The notes under the pieces are model-generated. The model was not told where the DNA came from. It was given only the letters and a program-made list of their open reading frames with translations, and did not search any database. From Dictyophora rubrovolvata (Eukaryota > Basidiomycota > Agaricomycetes > Phallales > Phallaceae), in NCBI GenBank assembly GCA_029959195.1, contig CP114127.1, forward strand, positions 1-64,000: a DNA stretch of 64,000 nt, read 5' to 3'. This document shows positions 1 to 10,410 of this stretch, piece after piece. Both the position numbers and the translations under genes were made by a program. How positions within the stretch are numbered: position 1 is the first letter of the stretch; the number at the start of each line of letters is the position of its first letter.

Positions 1-276
1 TAACCCTAAACCCTAAACCCTAAACCCTAAACCCTAAACCCTAAACCCTAAACCCTAAACCCTAAACCCTAAACCCTAAACCCTAAACCCTAAACCCTAA
101 ACCCTAAACCCTAAACCCTAAACCCTAAACCCTAAACCCTAAACCCTAAACCCTAAACCCTAAACCCTAAACCCTAAACCCTAAACCCTAAACCCTAAAC
201 CCTAAACCCTAAACCCTAACCCTAAACCCTAAACCCTAACCCTAAACCCTAAACCCTAAACCCTAAACCCTAAACC
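1..276. repeat. Telomere, (CCCTAAA)n
   Basis: An almost perfect array of the 7-base unit CCCTAAA, about 39 copies, begins at base 1 and stops at about 276. Two units near 215-220 and 235-240 are 6-base CCCTAA (TTAGGG) variants. The C-rich strand reads inward, as expected at a left chromosome end. The complement TTTAGGG is the plant-type repeat; most basidiomycetes carry TTAGGG, so the unit is a useful taxonomic clue. Confidence 0.98.
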
Positions 277-850
277 CTTGTAGAGCAAGCATAAGATCTT
301 CGTCTTCGTCATTAGGAAGAAACTTCCGAAATTGGTCGATAGTAACAAACAACTTGTACTCTTTGATATAATAATCGACAACGGCTTGCTGGCATTTAGG
401 GATGCCATGTTTTCTGTATGCATGAGTTAAAGCAATGAATGGCGCGATAACCTCCTGACATGCATTGCAGATGAAACAATGGCCTCGTTTGTTGATTTTG
501 AAACCTATCCGAGTGAGTTGTTCGTCGACATAAAGGTCATGTCGGACAATGTCATGGGATTCTTGGGATTCATCCAAAGATGTTTCTTCGGCAGTGGATT
601 CCTCTGACGACGTGTAACCAGATTCGGGATAAGCTTGCTTGTGGTCGGATTGATCAACATCAGTAAGTCGGTCCTGTTCATCGGCAATTTCATCAACATA
701 ACCAAGTCCTTCCTGTTCATCGGGACTTTCATCAACGTGGCTAAGGTGGTCCTGTTCATCACCACTTTTATCGTCTCGGCTGGAATCACCACTAACACTA
801 CCATCGTGATCTCCAACAAATGACGACCCAGATAACGGAGAGGACATCAT
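263..850 (-). CDS. OrsD-like zinc-finger protein, cut by the telomere
   Basis: Open frame of 195 residues starting at tandem ATGs (845-850). Residues 1-100 are acidic and Ser-rich and hold three 13-residue repeats that begin DEQ. Residues about 105-185 resemble the OrsD/DUF3505 fold: a CFICNACQ knuckle followed by a spaced H..H pair (THAYRKH) and a hydrophobic Tyr-rich stretch. In fungi OrsD regions often sit at the front of longer subtelomeric proteins. Here the frame runs into the telomere: the last residues (GFRV) and the stop are written in TTTAGGG repeats. This looks like a 5' gene fragment left after a chromosome break healed by telomere addition. Whether it is expressed is unknown. The OrsD assignment rests on motif spacing only. 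Confidence 0.6.
   Translation of the reverse strand: MMSSPLSGSSFVGDHDGSVSGDSSRDDKSGDEQDHLSHVDESPDEQEGLGYVDEIADEQDRLTDVDQSDHKQAYPESGYTSSEESTAEETSLDESQESHDIVRHDLYVDEQLTRIGFKINKRGHCFICNACQEVIAPFIALTHAYRKHGIPKCQQAVVDYYIKEYKLFVTIDQFRKFLPNDEDEDLMLALQGFRV
644..760. repeat. 3 x 39-base in-frame minisatellite
   Basis: Three diverged 39-base units encode 13-residue acidic repeats (DEQDHLSHVDESP, DEQEGLGYVDEIA, DEQDRLTDVDQSD) in the OrsD-like protein. The motif CCTGTTCATC recurs once per unit on the plus strand. Confidence 0.8.
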
Positions 851-859
851 AATCTGCTA

Positions 860-1990
860 ACAACCTCAGCATTTGCGTAGAGCAAGTAGTCTAAAAAAAG
901 ACAAACCATACCTATGGAAGTCAACAATATAAAATCGCGTGAACACAATGGCGTAAGGGTTAGCAAAGAGAGATTAAGATAAAGTAAGAAAGACGTGACT
1001 ATAAACATTTGAAGAGAAGACTTACGGAGATTGAGTGGCAAATAAGAAGACCGTAATTCTTAAACACCGGAGAGAGAAGGCACAACAAGTTTGACATTTC
1101 CGCATATTCGTGCAGTGCATTGATGAAGAAAAAAGACCATTTATTGTAATTATGATTCGTGTGGTGTACAGAACTGGTCCGGAGGTGAGGGTTAATAGCC
1201 GGCCATCTTCGACTCTTAATGAATGAAAATTACTATGTTAAGAAAGATGAGCGATGCAAAGAAAAGAAGAAAGATACTACTTACATGTAAAGAGTAACAC
1301 ATGGACATCGTAAACAGGAATGAAAGGATGGCATTGAGACTAGAATGTTGCCTAACGGAGCTTGGCTGGGGGGAAAGGATGATAGCAATAGGGATAGCCC
1401 ATTCCAGTTCAAATTCCATGCTTCTTACCCTGAGGATAGCTTATTAAACGAGTATGTTAGTAATACCAAATGATACGAAGCAAAGATAAGCTTACCAGGT
1501 GAACAATAAAGTGACATGCATGTATGAATGAACAAAATTCAATTAAAAAAAACTACGGAACAATCATATTGAGAATAGGGATGGACGCATAAAAAAGAAA
1601 GTTAAATACTTACTTTGAAATAGAAACCCATAAATGGAAACACATAAATAGGAATGCATAAATACCGCCAGCGGTGTCGATAAGAGTGTGTCGAGCAAGC
1701 CAGCAAGGTTTTCAAAGTCCGATTCCCACGCTAGCTAGCACGGGTTACGTCATCTCATTATCACGACATTCAACAAGGTATCGAGAAATATCAGAGCTAG
1801 TGAGTTTATAATGACAGCTTTCTCTGGAAATTTGAATAAATTATTTGGCATTTATTAGGACAAGATTTGCCATATATCACAGGGATTCGATTCTGAAGGA
1901 AAAGACTTGGCTACACTCTCAGCTACTGTGCCGTTCAATTTGTGCCCATGATATCTAACTAAGCTAAGCATGCTCAAAAACGATCAAAGC
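860..1990. other. Subtelomeric stretch without a supported gene
   Basis: AT-rich sequence with only short unconnected frames. The 5' exon of the neighbouring OrsD-like gene could lie here, but no start or splice pair is convincing. The segment 1718-1738 recurs at 7341-7361. Confidence 0.6.
1718..1738. repeat. Dispersed 21-base repeat, copy 1
   Basis: The 21 bases beginning TCCGATTCCCACG and ending in the palindrome CTAGCTAG are identical at 7341-7361. The flanks differ, so this is a short remnant of some dispersed subtelomeric repeat rather than a recognisable element. Confidence 0.7.
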
Positions 1991-1997
1991 CAAATGT

Positions 1998-2262
1998 ACA
2001 TTCACTGAAATCTTGACTGTTTTTTGGAATGGTCTTTATAGACAGCCAAAGCCAATGGCTTCTGATAGGTACATTCGCCTTGTTGCGTTTGTTCTTCTCT
2101 CTCTTGTTGGTCACCATCTTCGTCAAATTTATGAGCAAACTATCTTCCACCATAAATCATATCATGAAACTGATTACTTCGAAGCTGAGTACCTTTAACG
2201 CCAAAGATAACATACATTAAATTTGATTTTCCAGCTCCATTTAGACAGATTACACTGGTGGA
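1998..2262 (-). pseudogene. SMC1: SMC1 (cohesin ATPase) N-terminal fragment
   Basis: The minus strand reads a Walker A region very like the SMC1 head: NGAGKSNLM in place of the family NGSGKSNLM, then FGVKGTQLRSNQFHDMIYGG against the SMC1 consensus FVLGVKSxQLRSxQLKDLIYRGR. A stop follows, then ALAVYKD matches the later SMC1 segment VLAVYEDD. Residues are missing inside the fragment and no further SMC sequence is present. SMC1 holds sister chromatids together, so an intact copy must exist elsewhere. This is a captured or duplicated piece that has decayed. Confidence 0.7.
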
Positions 2263-2473
2263 CAGACTAGTTGGTTTTGTGATAAGATCAGGTCATCGTG
2301 GCAGTAGATTTTTATGGGGTAACTAACCTGGTCGACTAGAAGTCACACACTTCTATGTGAATTAGAGGCATACGGTGGGTTATTGAACGGGACGTATTGC
2401 TTTACGCTAACGAAACCCTATTGAAGAGTCAAATGTAAGCCCGCATAAGCCATTGCACACATTCGTGCTCAAC

Positions 2474-2745
2474 ATGGATGTTCACCACCATGACTACGAT
2501 TCTCACCGTCTCTTCGTCTTGTCAAGTCCTAATCTACCTCTCTCAAAACATAAACAAGCTATAGGTGTATACTTTGCCGGTGCCTTAGTAAGTCTAATCG
2601 TTGCATAATTGGGCAGATACTAAAACATCATCGGTCGTCCACTTTAGTTTGCGTTGCCTTACTGGACATTCTGAGATGCCTGTGATCTAAGTGCACAAGC
2701 ACATGCATCTAGTTATACCTGTTCATTTCGAAACCCTCGAGGCAC
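2474..2745 (+). pseudogene. VPS68: VPS68/TMEM50 (UPF0220) fragment
   Basis: The first exon reads MDVHHHDYDSHRLFVLSS and then SKHKQAIGVYFAGAL, closely matching the N-terminus of the four-helix UPF0220 family (Vps68, endosomal sorting). A GTAAGT..CACTTTAG intron of about 60 bases follows. Exon 2 begins FALPYWTF, but the next codon is TGA where the family has Leu, before DAC.LSA. A weak match to the later PVHVTF segment lies near 2718. The rest is unrecognisable. The first splice pair is still canonical, so decay is fairly recent. Confidence 0.7.
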
Positions 2746-2881
2746 TCTCTGTGACCCTGTGCTAATTTGGTGAATTCCAGGATCGCAATGACTTTGAGTA
2801 CCACTTCATCCCCATCTCCGACCAAATGCGACAAATCCCTATAAGCTGACAATTAAGACATCCTTCCTTCTCCGACCCTCC

Positions 2882-3334
2882 TTTATCAGCAAACGACTTT
2901 CTTATCCTTGTATACCCGTTTGTGGAAATGCTCATATTGAAAAGCCAAGATCTGTTTTACTCGAAGCTGGACGAAAACTGACACAACGCTTGGCACAGGA
3001 GAAGTTGACACAACTTTTGGAAGAGTACCCTTTGCTCAAGAAAGTTATGCAGATTTATGGCGCGTGGAGTGCCAAACGCCCTGATAATGCCATAGAGGAT
3101 AGAAGTAACAATTTGCCTGACGATCCGAGAGATGATGATGACAATGATGGTGAGAAGGAGATACTTGTCGCTCCTGTTGAAAATGACGAGGACAGGGACT
3201 CCAAAGACGATGAAGATGACAAGGACGCTTCTATGAAAGACATAGATGCTGCAAATGCTGATGATTGGATGACAATAGACCGAGGTATGAACGTCTTTAC
3301 GAATTATGGGACGAACCCTTGCTTTGATGTTTGA
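2882..3334 (+). CDS. Unrecognised acidic-tail protein, 3' part
   Basis: A frame open from about 2882 to a stop at 3332-3334 reads a possible zinc knuckle (CIPVCGN), then a Leu/Lys/Glu-rich helix (residues about 25-60) and a long Asp/Glu-rich acidic tail. There is no upstream ATG in frame. A splice acceptor (TTTATCAG) just before it suggests this is a 3' exon whose beginning is lost or unrecognised. It lies directly after the VPS68 fragment and may be another stranded gene piece. I do not recognise the family. Confidence 0.4.
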   Translation, partial: FISKRLSYPCIPVCGNAHIEKPRSVLLEAGRKLTQRLAQEKLTQLLEEYPLLKKVMQIYGAWSAKRPDNAIEDRSNNLPDDPRDDDDNDGEKEILVAPVENDEDRDSKDDEDDKDASMKDIDAANADDWMTIDRGMNVFTNYGTNPCFDV

Positions 3335-3583
3335 CAATAAGTGTAGATGTTATTCTTCGGAAAGACGACCAAAAACAGAAGGAGCAGAAATACTCCGATT
3401 TTAAGAGTTCTGCTGTGATGATATCGGATGATCAGGGTTTAGAATATCTGTACTCTTCCAACTGTCAATACAATACAACTAACTTTTCATTACTTATGTA
3501 TCAAAGGAATCCATACACAATCAAAACCGAATATGAGAAAGATAGTCTCATTTACCAATGGATTTTCTAAAAAGGGTGAATAA

Positions 3584-6500
3584 CTAAAAGTTTGAAAGAA
3601 GACAAAAGCTAGCGTTTCCAGGACGGGTCAGCCCAGGGCCATCTACTATCACTCTGTGACGACGAATGATGGAAGCGTGAATTAGACAGATAAGAGTACA
3701 CGGAACCTCGATGTCTATCATAATTGCGGTAGTGATGATGAGAAGGAGATGTCGCGGAGGTATTCCACCTCTCAAAGCACGAGGGGCACTGGGAACTGGG
3801 TGCGAGGAGAAACTTCGAAGCGGCCCACCCGATACAGACCGGCTATACGTCCCTGAAGAAAGAGGTGATAGTGAACGTGGAGGTGGAGATCGCTGATGGG
3901 GCTGATGATGATAAGATCGAGGTCGAGTCGGCGGAGAATGTGACGGACATGCTGAGCGAGAGCGTTGAGAGGTTTGCGGTGGTTGTGATGGCGAGCAGGA
4001 TGGAGGTCTAGGAGGAAGCGGCACTTGGTCCTTGGAAGGCGGCGAAGACAGTTTGATCTCTCCTTCTTCAAAAGCTGTTTCGAAAGGAGAGTGACAGTCG
4101 TCAGTAACTAGACTAGGTGTACACGGTGGCATATGTCGAGGATGGGAACTGCTGTCGGCATGTAAAGAACAAGAGGGTACCTGGGGGGGAAGTAAAAGGC
4201 CTGGCTTCGACATTGCAATCGTCACTGACATCGACTTTCAGCTTCATCATTCCTGATTCCATCATTCCGGTTGAAATTGGAGGTGCGGCCATATCGGGTT
4301 TGTCACTGAACGAGGTGTCTGCAGTAGGCTTATCGTCGATATCCACCGATGATGTTCTTGAAGATGCTTTCAATGTGATGCCCAACTTCCACACTTTCCC
4401 CAGTATCATGGGCACGAGTCTGCTCTGCATCCTGTTCCTTGACAACCTTCTCCTGCGTCTGCGCTTCCCTAAGTGCCCGTTTCTCTCTGTCTTTACTAAT
4501 CTTCCAGTCCGCCAAAGAAAGCCTCTTAATCGGAAGTTTCCTTGTCGTCTCTTCTGTAATTGACGGTGGTTCCTTCATAGCAGTAGACAGCGAAACAACG
4601 GGTATGTCGGCAGATTCTACTATAACAGGACTGATCATGTGGACTACAGGGTGTGCATTCACTGCCAAGGATGGTAAAAGGGGTGAGAGCACTACGGCAA
4701 ATATGGGCTTGATTGCTGAGGATCGCGGAGAAAAACTTGCTGGAGGTTCCAGCAGAGGGTTCATCACAGAGGAAGCTCTTGTGCGCGAGCCTTTCGCAGC
4801 CGTAACAGCTGATGAGACGTTGTCTTCTGAGGTGGGCAGCTCTTTTGTGTCAGAAGGCTTTGAAACCGAATCCGCAACTGATTCCAATTCATGTGACAAA
4901 CGCTGCGCCTGCTCCTTGTTTTCTGGTGTTCCGCATAAGGACAATGTTGCTAGGGTGTTCGTGGGAGACTCCAGCAACAGACCGACGTTGACATCATCCG
5001 ATTTCGCATCAACTTTAAAGAGATCAGTGAGTGGTACTGCTGTAGTTGGGAAACAGGAGGACATACTGTCAACGTCTTGATCAATGTCCATGTCTTTCAC
5101 TTCAGGTTTACTCGTCACTTTTTTTCCACTCGTAACACTCCTGGGCTTTCTAGTGGACACTGCCCTGGTTCTCTGAGTCCCTTGTTCCTTAGTTGTCTTA
5201 GGCTTTTTCTTCGCGCGAACCGATAAGACGGTGAAGTTCACCTGCAAATTTTCATCTGGATGTCGTAGTTGTTGAGTTGTCTTCTTTTGATCATGTGGTT
5301 CTTCTTGAACGCTGTTGCTTTGATGTATCGTATCGGACAGTTGTCGGTGGCACCATGCAGAGACGCAAGTTTCCGTAGGCGATCCACAAGCACAAGTAAA
5401 GAAATTGGATAGGACGGTGGAAGCAGGACGTGTATGTGCCCCGTTCTGAGGCCTGTGAAAGAAAGGAAATATCAGGTGGAATTCGCTAACTTGGTCATGA
5501 AATGAGAACTTACGCGAAAGAATTGGGCCGATGGGGCTCCCTCGAAACATTATTAGGCTCCCATTCACACCCTAGTACAATCTCTTCTCCAGGCTTGATA
5601 TCTTGTAGAGCGAATATACCGACATTCATGTACAAAGTTTCGTTTTGAGCAGCGTTTTCTTGTGGCTCAAACTTGCGATGTTTTGAGTTATTGTCACAAA
5701 CAAAAGGGCGTAGGACGACGTTAGGAGACAATGCGTGCTGAAACCAATAGTTGTGTTCTCCTGAGTGAACTTTTGCTGAGTGGAGCATGATTATAGGCGG
5801 GAGAGGATGATCACACTGCGATATTCGTCAGTCTTGAAAGAGACAGTAGAGTGCTATGAAATACCTCAATGTTGGATCCATCGCATAACTGACATCTGTT
5901 GAGTCTCGAGCTATCTATTCTCGGATAAAGAAGGTGCGGAATGTCTTTGGGCTGCCGAGTAGGAAGCGGGTTATAAAACATGGAAGGTGTTGAGGACGTG
6001 GAGTCGATAATGGGAACAAAAGGTGTTATAGGTGAAAGAATCTCATCTTTCATGGTTGGATAGGGATTGTGAGGCTGTGAATCAAACTGAAGGAGCACGT
6101 AAGGTTGACTAGGAGAGGTGAGTGAGGTACTGGACTGGCGTCGCGAGACAGATTGCTGCGTTTGCTGTGGCTGAGGCAATGTAGATGAGGTTCCTTTCCT
6201 TTGTTTTGAGGTGGCCTCGCTGGAAGTCGGATGTGATTGCTTCTTCTTCTCCTGGGCTTGCTTTTGGGCGTTCTTAGCCTGCAGGCGAGAAAGAAGGGCG
6301 TGTCGTGCTCGAACACCGTCGATGAGCCTAGGGTTGCACTGTTCGCAAAGGTAAACTTGAGGGACAGTTTTCGGGTGTATTCGCATACACGCAGCATGCT
6401 GCCACACTTGACAGCTTTCGCATTGAATGGTAAAGCCGTCGTCGACTGAGAAAAACCAGAAAAAGATGAGTGGTTATGGTCACAATTGAAACAATTATTC

Positions 6501-7018
6501 ATACCTTGTAGCTCACAAATGCAGCGCACGATACCATCATTCTCTAAAACACTCTTAGTTTTACTGGGCCCTTCGTTTGGTGGTGTGTCGTCAACGGCTT
6601 TTCCCTTATTTGACGACTGCTGGGACTCTGCCGGGGTGGATTCGGAGGCAAGTGAACGCTTCCGCTTACACAAAGGAGATGGAACACTGATAATGGGAAC
6701 AGAGGATGGAACGAATTCGGGTGAATGGGCGAGAGGTAATGCTGGACCTGAGCCTGAGCCAGAACCAGAAACTACTGCGTTTGTCTCGACAGGGACATAG
6801 TATCGCGAGTTGGTAAGTGCAGGATTTTGGTGGAGAGTGTAGCTGGGTGTGGTGGATACCAGTGATGGAGAGATAAACGAGTGAGGGAAGTCAGGTATAA
6901 ATGGAAGGTGGGGTGTCCTAGGGGAGCCTCGTATTTGAGTGGCACCCTCAGCGATTTGATCGTGGAATATGGACAGAGATGACTGTTGAGAAGACAATGC
7001 TGACGATGGGAAATTCAT
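3584..7018 (-). CDS. SET3: SET3-type PHD and SET domain protein
   Basis: Homologue of the Set3 subunit of the fungal SET3 histone deacetylase complex (MLL5-like), a nuclear chromatin regulator. Exon 1 (7018 to about 6505) is disordered and ends in CICELQ. Exon 2 (from 6445) completes the PHD finger with CESCQVWQHAACM and LCEQC. Exon 3 (about 5815-5514) holds the end of a divergent SET domain: SPNVVLRPFVC and GIFALQDIKPGEEIVLG. Exon 4 begins with the post-SET-like CACGSPTETC and reaches KRLSLADWK, a mark of the Set3 C-terminus. The Arg/Pro/Ser-rich tail (PTRPRSYHH, PSAPRALRGG) sits in overlapping frames at 3.6-4.4 kb where I could not place the last introns; one or more frameshifts are possible. 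Set3 SET domains are thought not to be catalytic; the usual NHS motif is absent here too. Confidence 0.8.
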
Positions 7019-7019
7019 G

Positions 7020-7560
7020 TATAAATACTGCTTGTCTAATGCTCTTCATGTGCTATGGCTGGGAGAAGTGTCATAGTAGTTTTTACTTGGGACACGGTTA
7101 AAGGAGACTGTTTTCAGATGCCGCGCAACTCGGCTTGAACAAAGGTGCCACCACCATGCCACAACTTGATTGTAAAACATTGTACAGCACTAGGAAGGGA
7201 TAAAGTTTCATAGAAGAATATTATTTTTGGCTTATGTAAGCTGAGGTAGCTAGTATGGCTTACCTAAGAAAATTTAGTGAATTTTAGAGCATAACCCTGA
7301 CACACCCTAACTTGCGCACAATAATAAATATATTTCTAACTCCGATTCCCACGCTAGCTAGTGTGACTTACCTAAGGAACATGTGCTATAAAAGTTGAGT
7401 AGTTAGATAAAACAGCTCATAACTCAATGATTTCCTATGATACATGACAAAGTGATAATAATTAAAAATATTCAGAAACACTCTCTAAACCCTCTAAAAC
7501 CATAAAAATGAAAGGTCCCAAAAAACGTCAATGAAGGGGTTCATTGACAGGGGTATTATA
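7020..7560. other. Gene-free stretch with short direct repeats
   Basis: No coding signal. About 25 bases at 7246-7270 (GCTAGTATGGCTTACCTAAG) recur with changes at 7353-7379 as a direct repeat. The second copy overlaps the 21-base segment shared with 1718-1738. This may be the remnant of an unidentified element. Confidence 0.5.
7341..7361. repeat. Dispersed 21-base repeat, copy 2
   Basis: Identical to 1718-1738, including the CTAGCTAG palindrome. Confidence 0.7.
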
Positions 7561-7565
7561 TTAGG

Positions 7566-7757
7566 GTGCAGTTGTCAGATGCCCAAACGTTGGCAGAGAA
7601 GGTTGCCTTTTTAGAATTTCAACTTTGCGTGGAGAGAGCTAAGATAAAAGCACATCAAGTCACAATTGATGGTCTCCAAAGGAAAATGGCAGTGTTGGAA
7701 GAAAAACAAGAAGTTATGAGGGCATGCATGAATAATGCAATGGTGGCTTTATCTTAG
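7566..7757 (+). CDS. Coiled-coil 3' exon fragment
   Basis: Sixty-three codons open to a TAG, with a heptad-like pattern (AEKVAFLEFQL, IDGLQRKMAVLEEK) indicating a coiled coil. The first codon is GTG, preceded by a splice acceptor (TATTATATTAG), so this is probably the last exon of a gene whose earlier part is missing or degraded. Family not recognised. Confidence 0.3.
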   Translation: MQLSDAQTLAEKVAFLEFQLCVERAKIKAHQVTIDGLQRKMAVLEEKQEVMRACMNNAMVALS

Positions 7758-8600
7758 GTATAATACTAAAAATTTCTAATGTAAACTCACTTTGCATGTC
7801 TGCATCCGCTTTAATACAGAGTTTGACTTCTGCAGTTTTCTATTAAGATCAGCGGTACCTCAGCCACTGCGATATGCCCTATGCCAGTTAAACTCAACGC
7901 CCTCTTTCCTGTGTGTAAGTCCATCAGGTTGTCCCAGGCCCCCAAGTCAGGCTTGTATCTATATCATGTCTAATAAGAAAATAGTATATACTATTTCAGA
8001 GTGTAACATCTGGCTCGGTGTTGAGAATGCAGGCGGCTTACAAGAAGAACCTGCATGATCATGTGTGATCCCCTTGGTCTAAACTGCTTTGGCTATGCAG
8101 CTCAATTACTAAAACCTGGCATCAACAAGAAGGCAGCTCCGTTTTTCTTTAAGTTTCTCTAACGGCTATACAATCCGTGGCCATGCAAGGTCAACACAGG
8201 CCTCTGCTAGCTGAAGATGCAGAACAGAGCCATTCAAGAATATGTTCAAGAATAGGCACCTTCTCTTAGCGAGTATGACACTCAATCATTCAAATATGCG
8301 GTTTCACTATGTATGTCAAGATCCGAAATCGTTCGAGATCGAGAATATGGGAATACGGGGAACAAGGAACAAGGAACTTGAGTAAAACATTCAAAAGTAT
8401 GGTTTTCTTAATGTTAACTGCTTCACAAAATTAATAGGCCTATGCTATTGCAGCAGAAGCAGGATAGATCTGTGATTTACAGAGTATGCAGATCGACCAT
8501 GGAGTTCATATAATACAGTAATGGTACTGTGGGCGTCTAAATGGCTAGGTGGGTGATTTTGGCGCCCATCGCACTGTGCGTCTACAGTACTATTGTAAGA

Positions 8601-8630
8601 CCATTTCCAACCATTTCCAACCATTTCCAA
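8601..8630. repeat. 3 x 10-base microsatellite
   Basis: Three perfect copies of CCATTTCCAA. Confidence 0.95.
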
Positions 8631-8639
8631 TCATACTTT

Positions 8640-9195
8640 ATTCAGGAAATATTCAGCTTCTCAATATTTACCCGGAGACTGAGTTTCCTAAACTTGAAGT
8701 GTATCCTTTCCATATAAGAAAACTCTCCGCTTACCGTACGCAGAGAGTCTCTCCGCTTAGCTCTCTGCTTAACACTCTCCGCTTAATATGAACAACTCTC
8801 CACTTAATTAACAACTCTCCGCTTAATTAACCTTACCATAAATAGCCCTCTCCGCTTAAATAACCGACACTCACTTACCATATAAGGTTATTCTCCACTT
8901 AAATACCTCATCAGTCTACACTCCGCCTAAATACCCGCTGTCATCCGCTAAGTAACCAACTCTCGCTTAACCTCGCTTAACCCTTACCCGACCTCCGCGT
9001 ACCATATTCGGCTTCTCAATATGTCCTGAATAATAGTAGTAGTATTCACCGGAATGATACAAAAATAGAGACTGGACTCACCGGAGTGATGGGACAATAG
9101 AGTCCAGACTCACCGGATCATTCCGTCAGGGTCCCAATACATCGGCTAATGCTAAGCGGAGACTCTCCGCTTACTCTACCGGTGGGGCCGGTAGG
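8640..9195. repeat. Structured repeat block rich in CTCCGCTTA
   Basis: About 15 imprecise copies of a CTCTCCGCTTAA-like motif, 10-40 bases apart, lie between 8720 and 8990. They are bracketed by two copies of an ATATTCRGCTTCTCAATAT segment (near 8648 and 9004), each joined to TCAGGA or TCCTGA. Next come two and a half 32-base tandem units starting TCACCGG (9046-9125). Two strong palindromes follow: a 9+3+9 inverted repeat at 9153-9173 and CTACCGG..CCGGTAG at 9176-9194. Nothing in it is coding. It could be a degraded LTR or a subtelomeric satellite. Confidence 0.65.
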
Positions 9196-9349
9196 GATGG
9201 AATATAAGTAGGAGATCCCTCGATACAGTACGTTTGCCGTTACACTGACCCGGGAGACAAACTGCAGGACGGGACTCTCAATGTCGTTTTGCCATTTCGT
9301 AGGGTTTTTGGCGACGATTGGGGGCCATTCTTTCAATGCAAATTCTACA

Positions 9350-10410
9350 AGTTCTAGATGATTGTTAGTAAAAGGACGTCAACAAGTATAGAACAATCAC
9401 TTACGCAGCCATCAGGCTTGCAGAAGTACCATGCAATTTAACCAAACCCAAATCGACCACACTCCAATATCCTTGCACACAGGGACCTTTTCCCACACGC
9501 TGACGACCTTCCGAAGCTGCCATCTCCTTCATATAGCTTTTGTACATACTTCTCTTTTGATCATCATCAATATATGTAAAGCTACACCGTTGACATAGGC
9601 TTGAACATTCGGACTCATCATAAAAGCTATCAGCTTTGGAACAACCTTTTTCTTGAAGGATATCAGTATATGAGAAGAAAGGGGAGAAGCTTTACTAACC
9701 TTATACCATTTTTCTTTTGAAAAATCTATTTTGTCCTCTATGTTGCGTTCTTGATAATGTAGATGTCGAGCCTCTATGGCAAGGAGGCTCTTTTGGTCCC
9801 ACTTAAATCCCATGAGAGTAGTCCATGGGAGATGAATGTGATACATACAGTTGATATTTGACTCAAGTAATCGCAATTTTCCTGGTTTAAATCCCAATGA
9901 TTACTTAAGTAAATGACCACTTCTTGATACCGTATGGCCTCTTGACGAGCATTAGGAAATTGCAGGGCTGTGGCAGAAGTTGCACTACGAGGGGCCGTAG
10001 TATAAGCTGGAGGGATGGCGGAGGAAAAAGACGAGGAGGTAGTAGAAATGGCAGGGGCAGAAGAGACAGAAGAAGTGGGGGGGATGGGAGAAGTAGCATA
10101 GATGGGGGAAGAAGCAGAGTGAGTGGGGGGAGCAGAAGAAACGGAGTAAGTGTTTGCATTATCAGGTGCAAGGTTATTACCAAGGGATAAACCTGAGAGA
10201 TCAACTTCGGCGGAGGATTGATTTGAGGGTGCAGCAGATGGAGGGCGTCGAAGATGAGGTGCAGTATGCAACGGGGGATGAGGACTTTTGGGATTCTGCT
10301 GACGTCGTTGAGATGGGCGATATGGAGAAAATGTGTTGATGCCACCATGCGCGAGGTAATCGACATCATCTACTGAGGAACTTGACGAAAGACCCTGAGC
10401 GGCTTGTCAT
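9350..10410 (-). CDS. Unrecognised Ser/Pro-rich protein
   Basis: A long frame from about 10410 (after an acceptor CCGCTCAG) reads a low-complexity Ser/Thr/Pro/Ala region followed by a better conserved part (ARQEAIRYQEVVIYLSNHWD). Downstream exons include KWDQKSLLAIEARHLHYQER and, after a 48-base GTTAGT..TTCAAG intron, a Cys-bearing stretch (SECSSLCQRCSFTYID, then SEGRQRVGKGPCVQGYW) with an open frame to a GTAAGT donor near 9400. The 5' end is not visible. Exon phases are uncertain because two frames are open between 9550 and 9660. It sits between repeats, so it may belong to a mobile or subtelomeric family. Confidence 0.4.

Noticed and set aside
1690-1760. tRNA-like 3' arm (GTCCGATTCCC)
   Set aside because: No matching acceptor stem, D arm or anticodon arm; it is part of the 21-base dispersed repeat.
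4439-5080. 213-codon plus-strand frame
   Set aside because: Antisense shadow of the SET3 exon 4, whose minus frame carries the family motifs.
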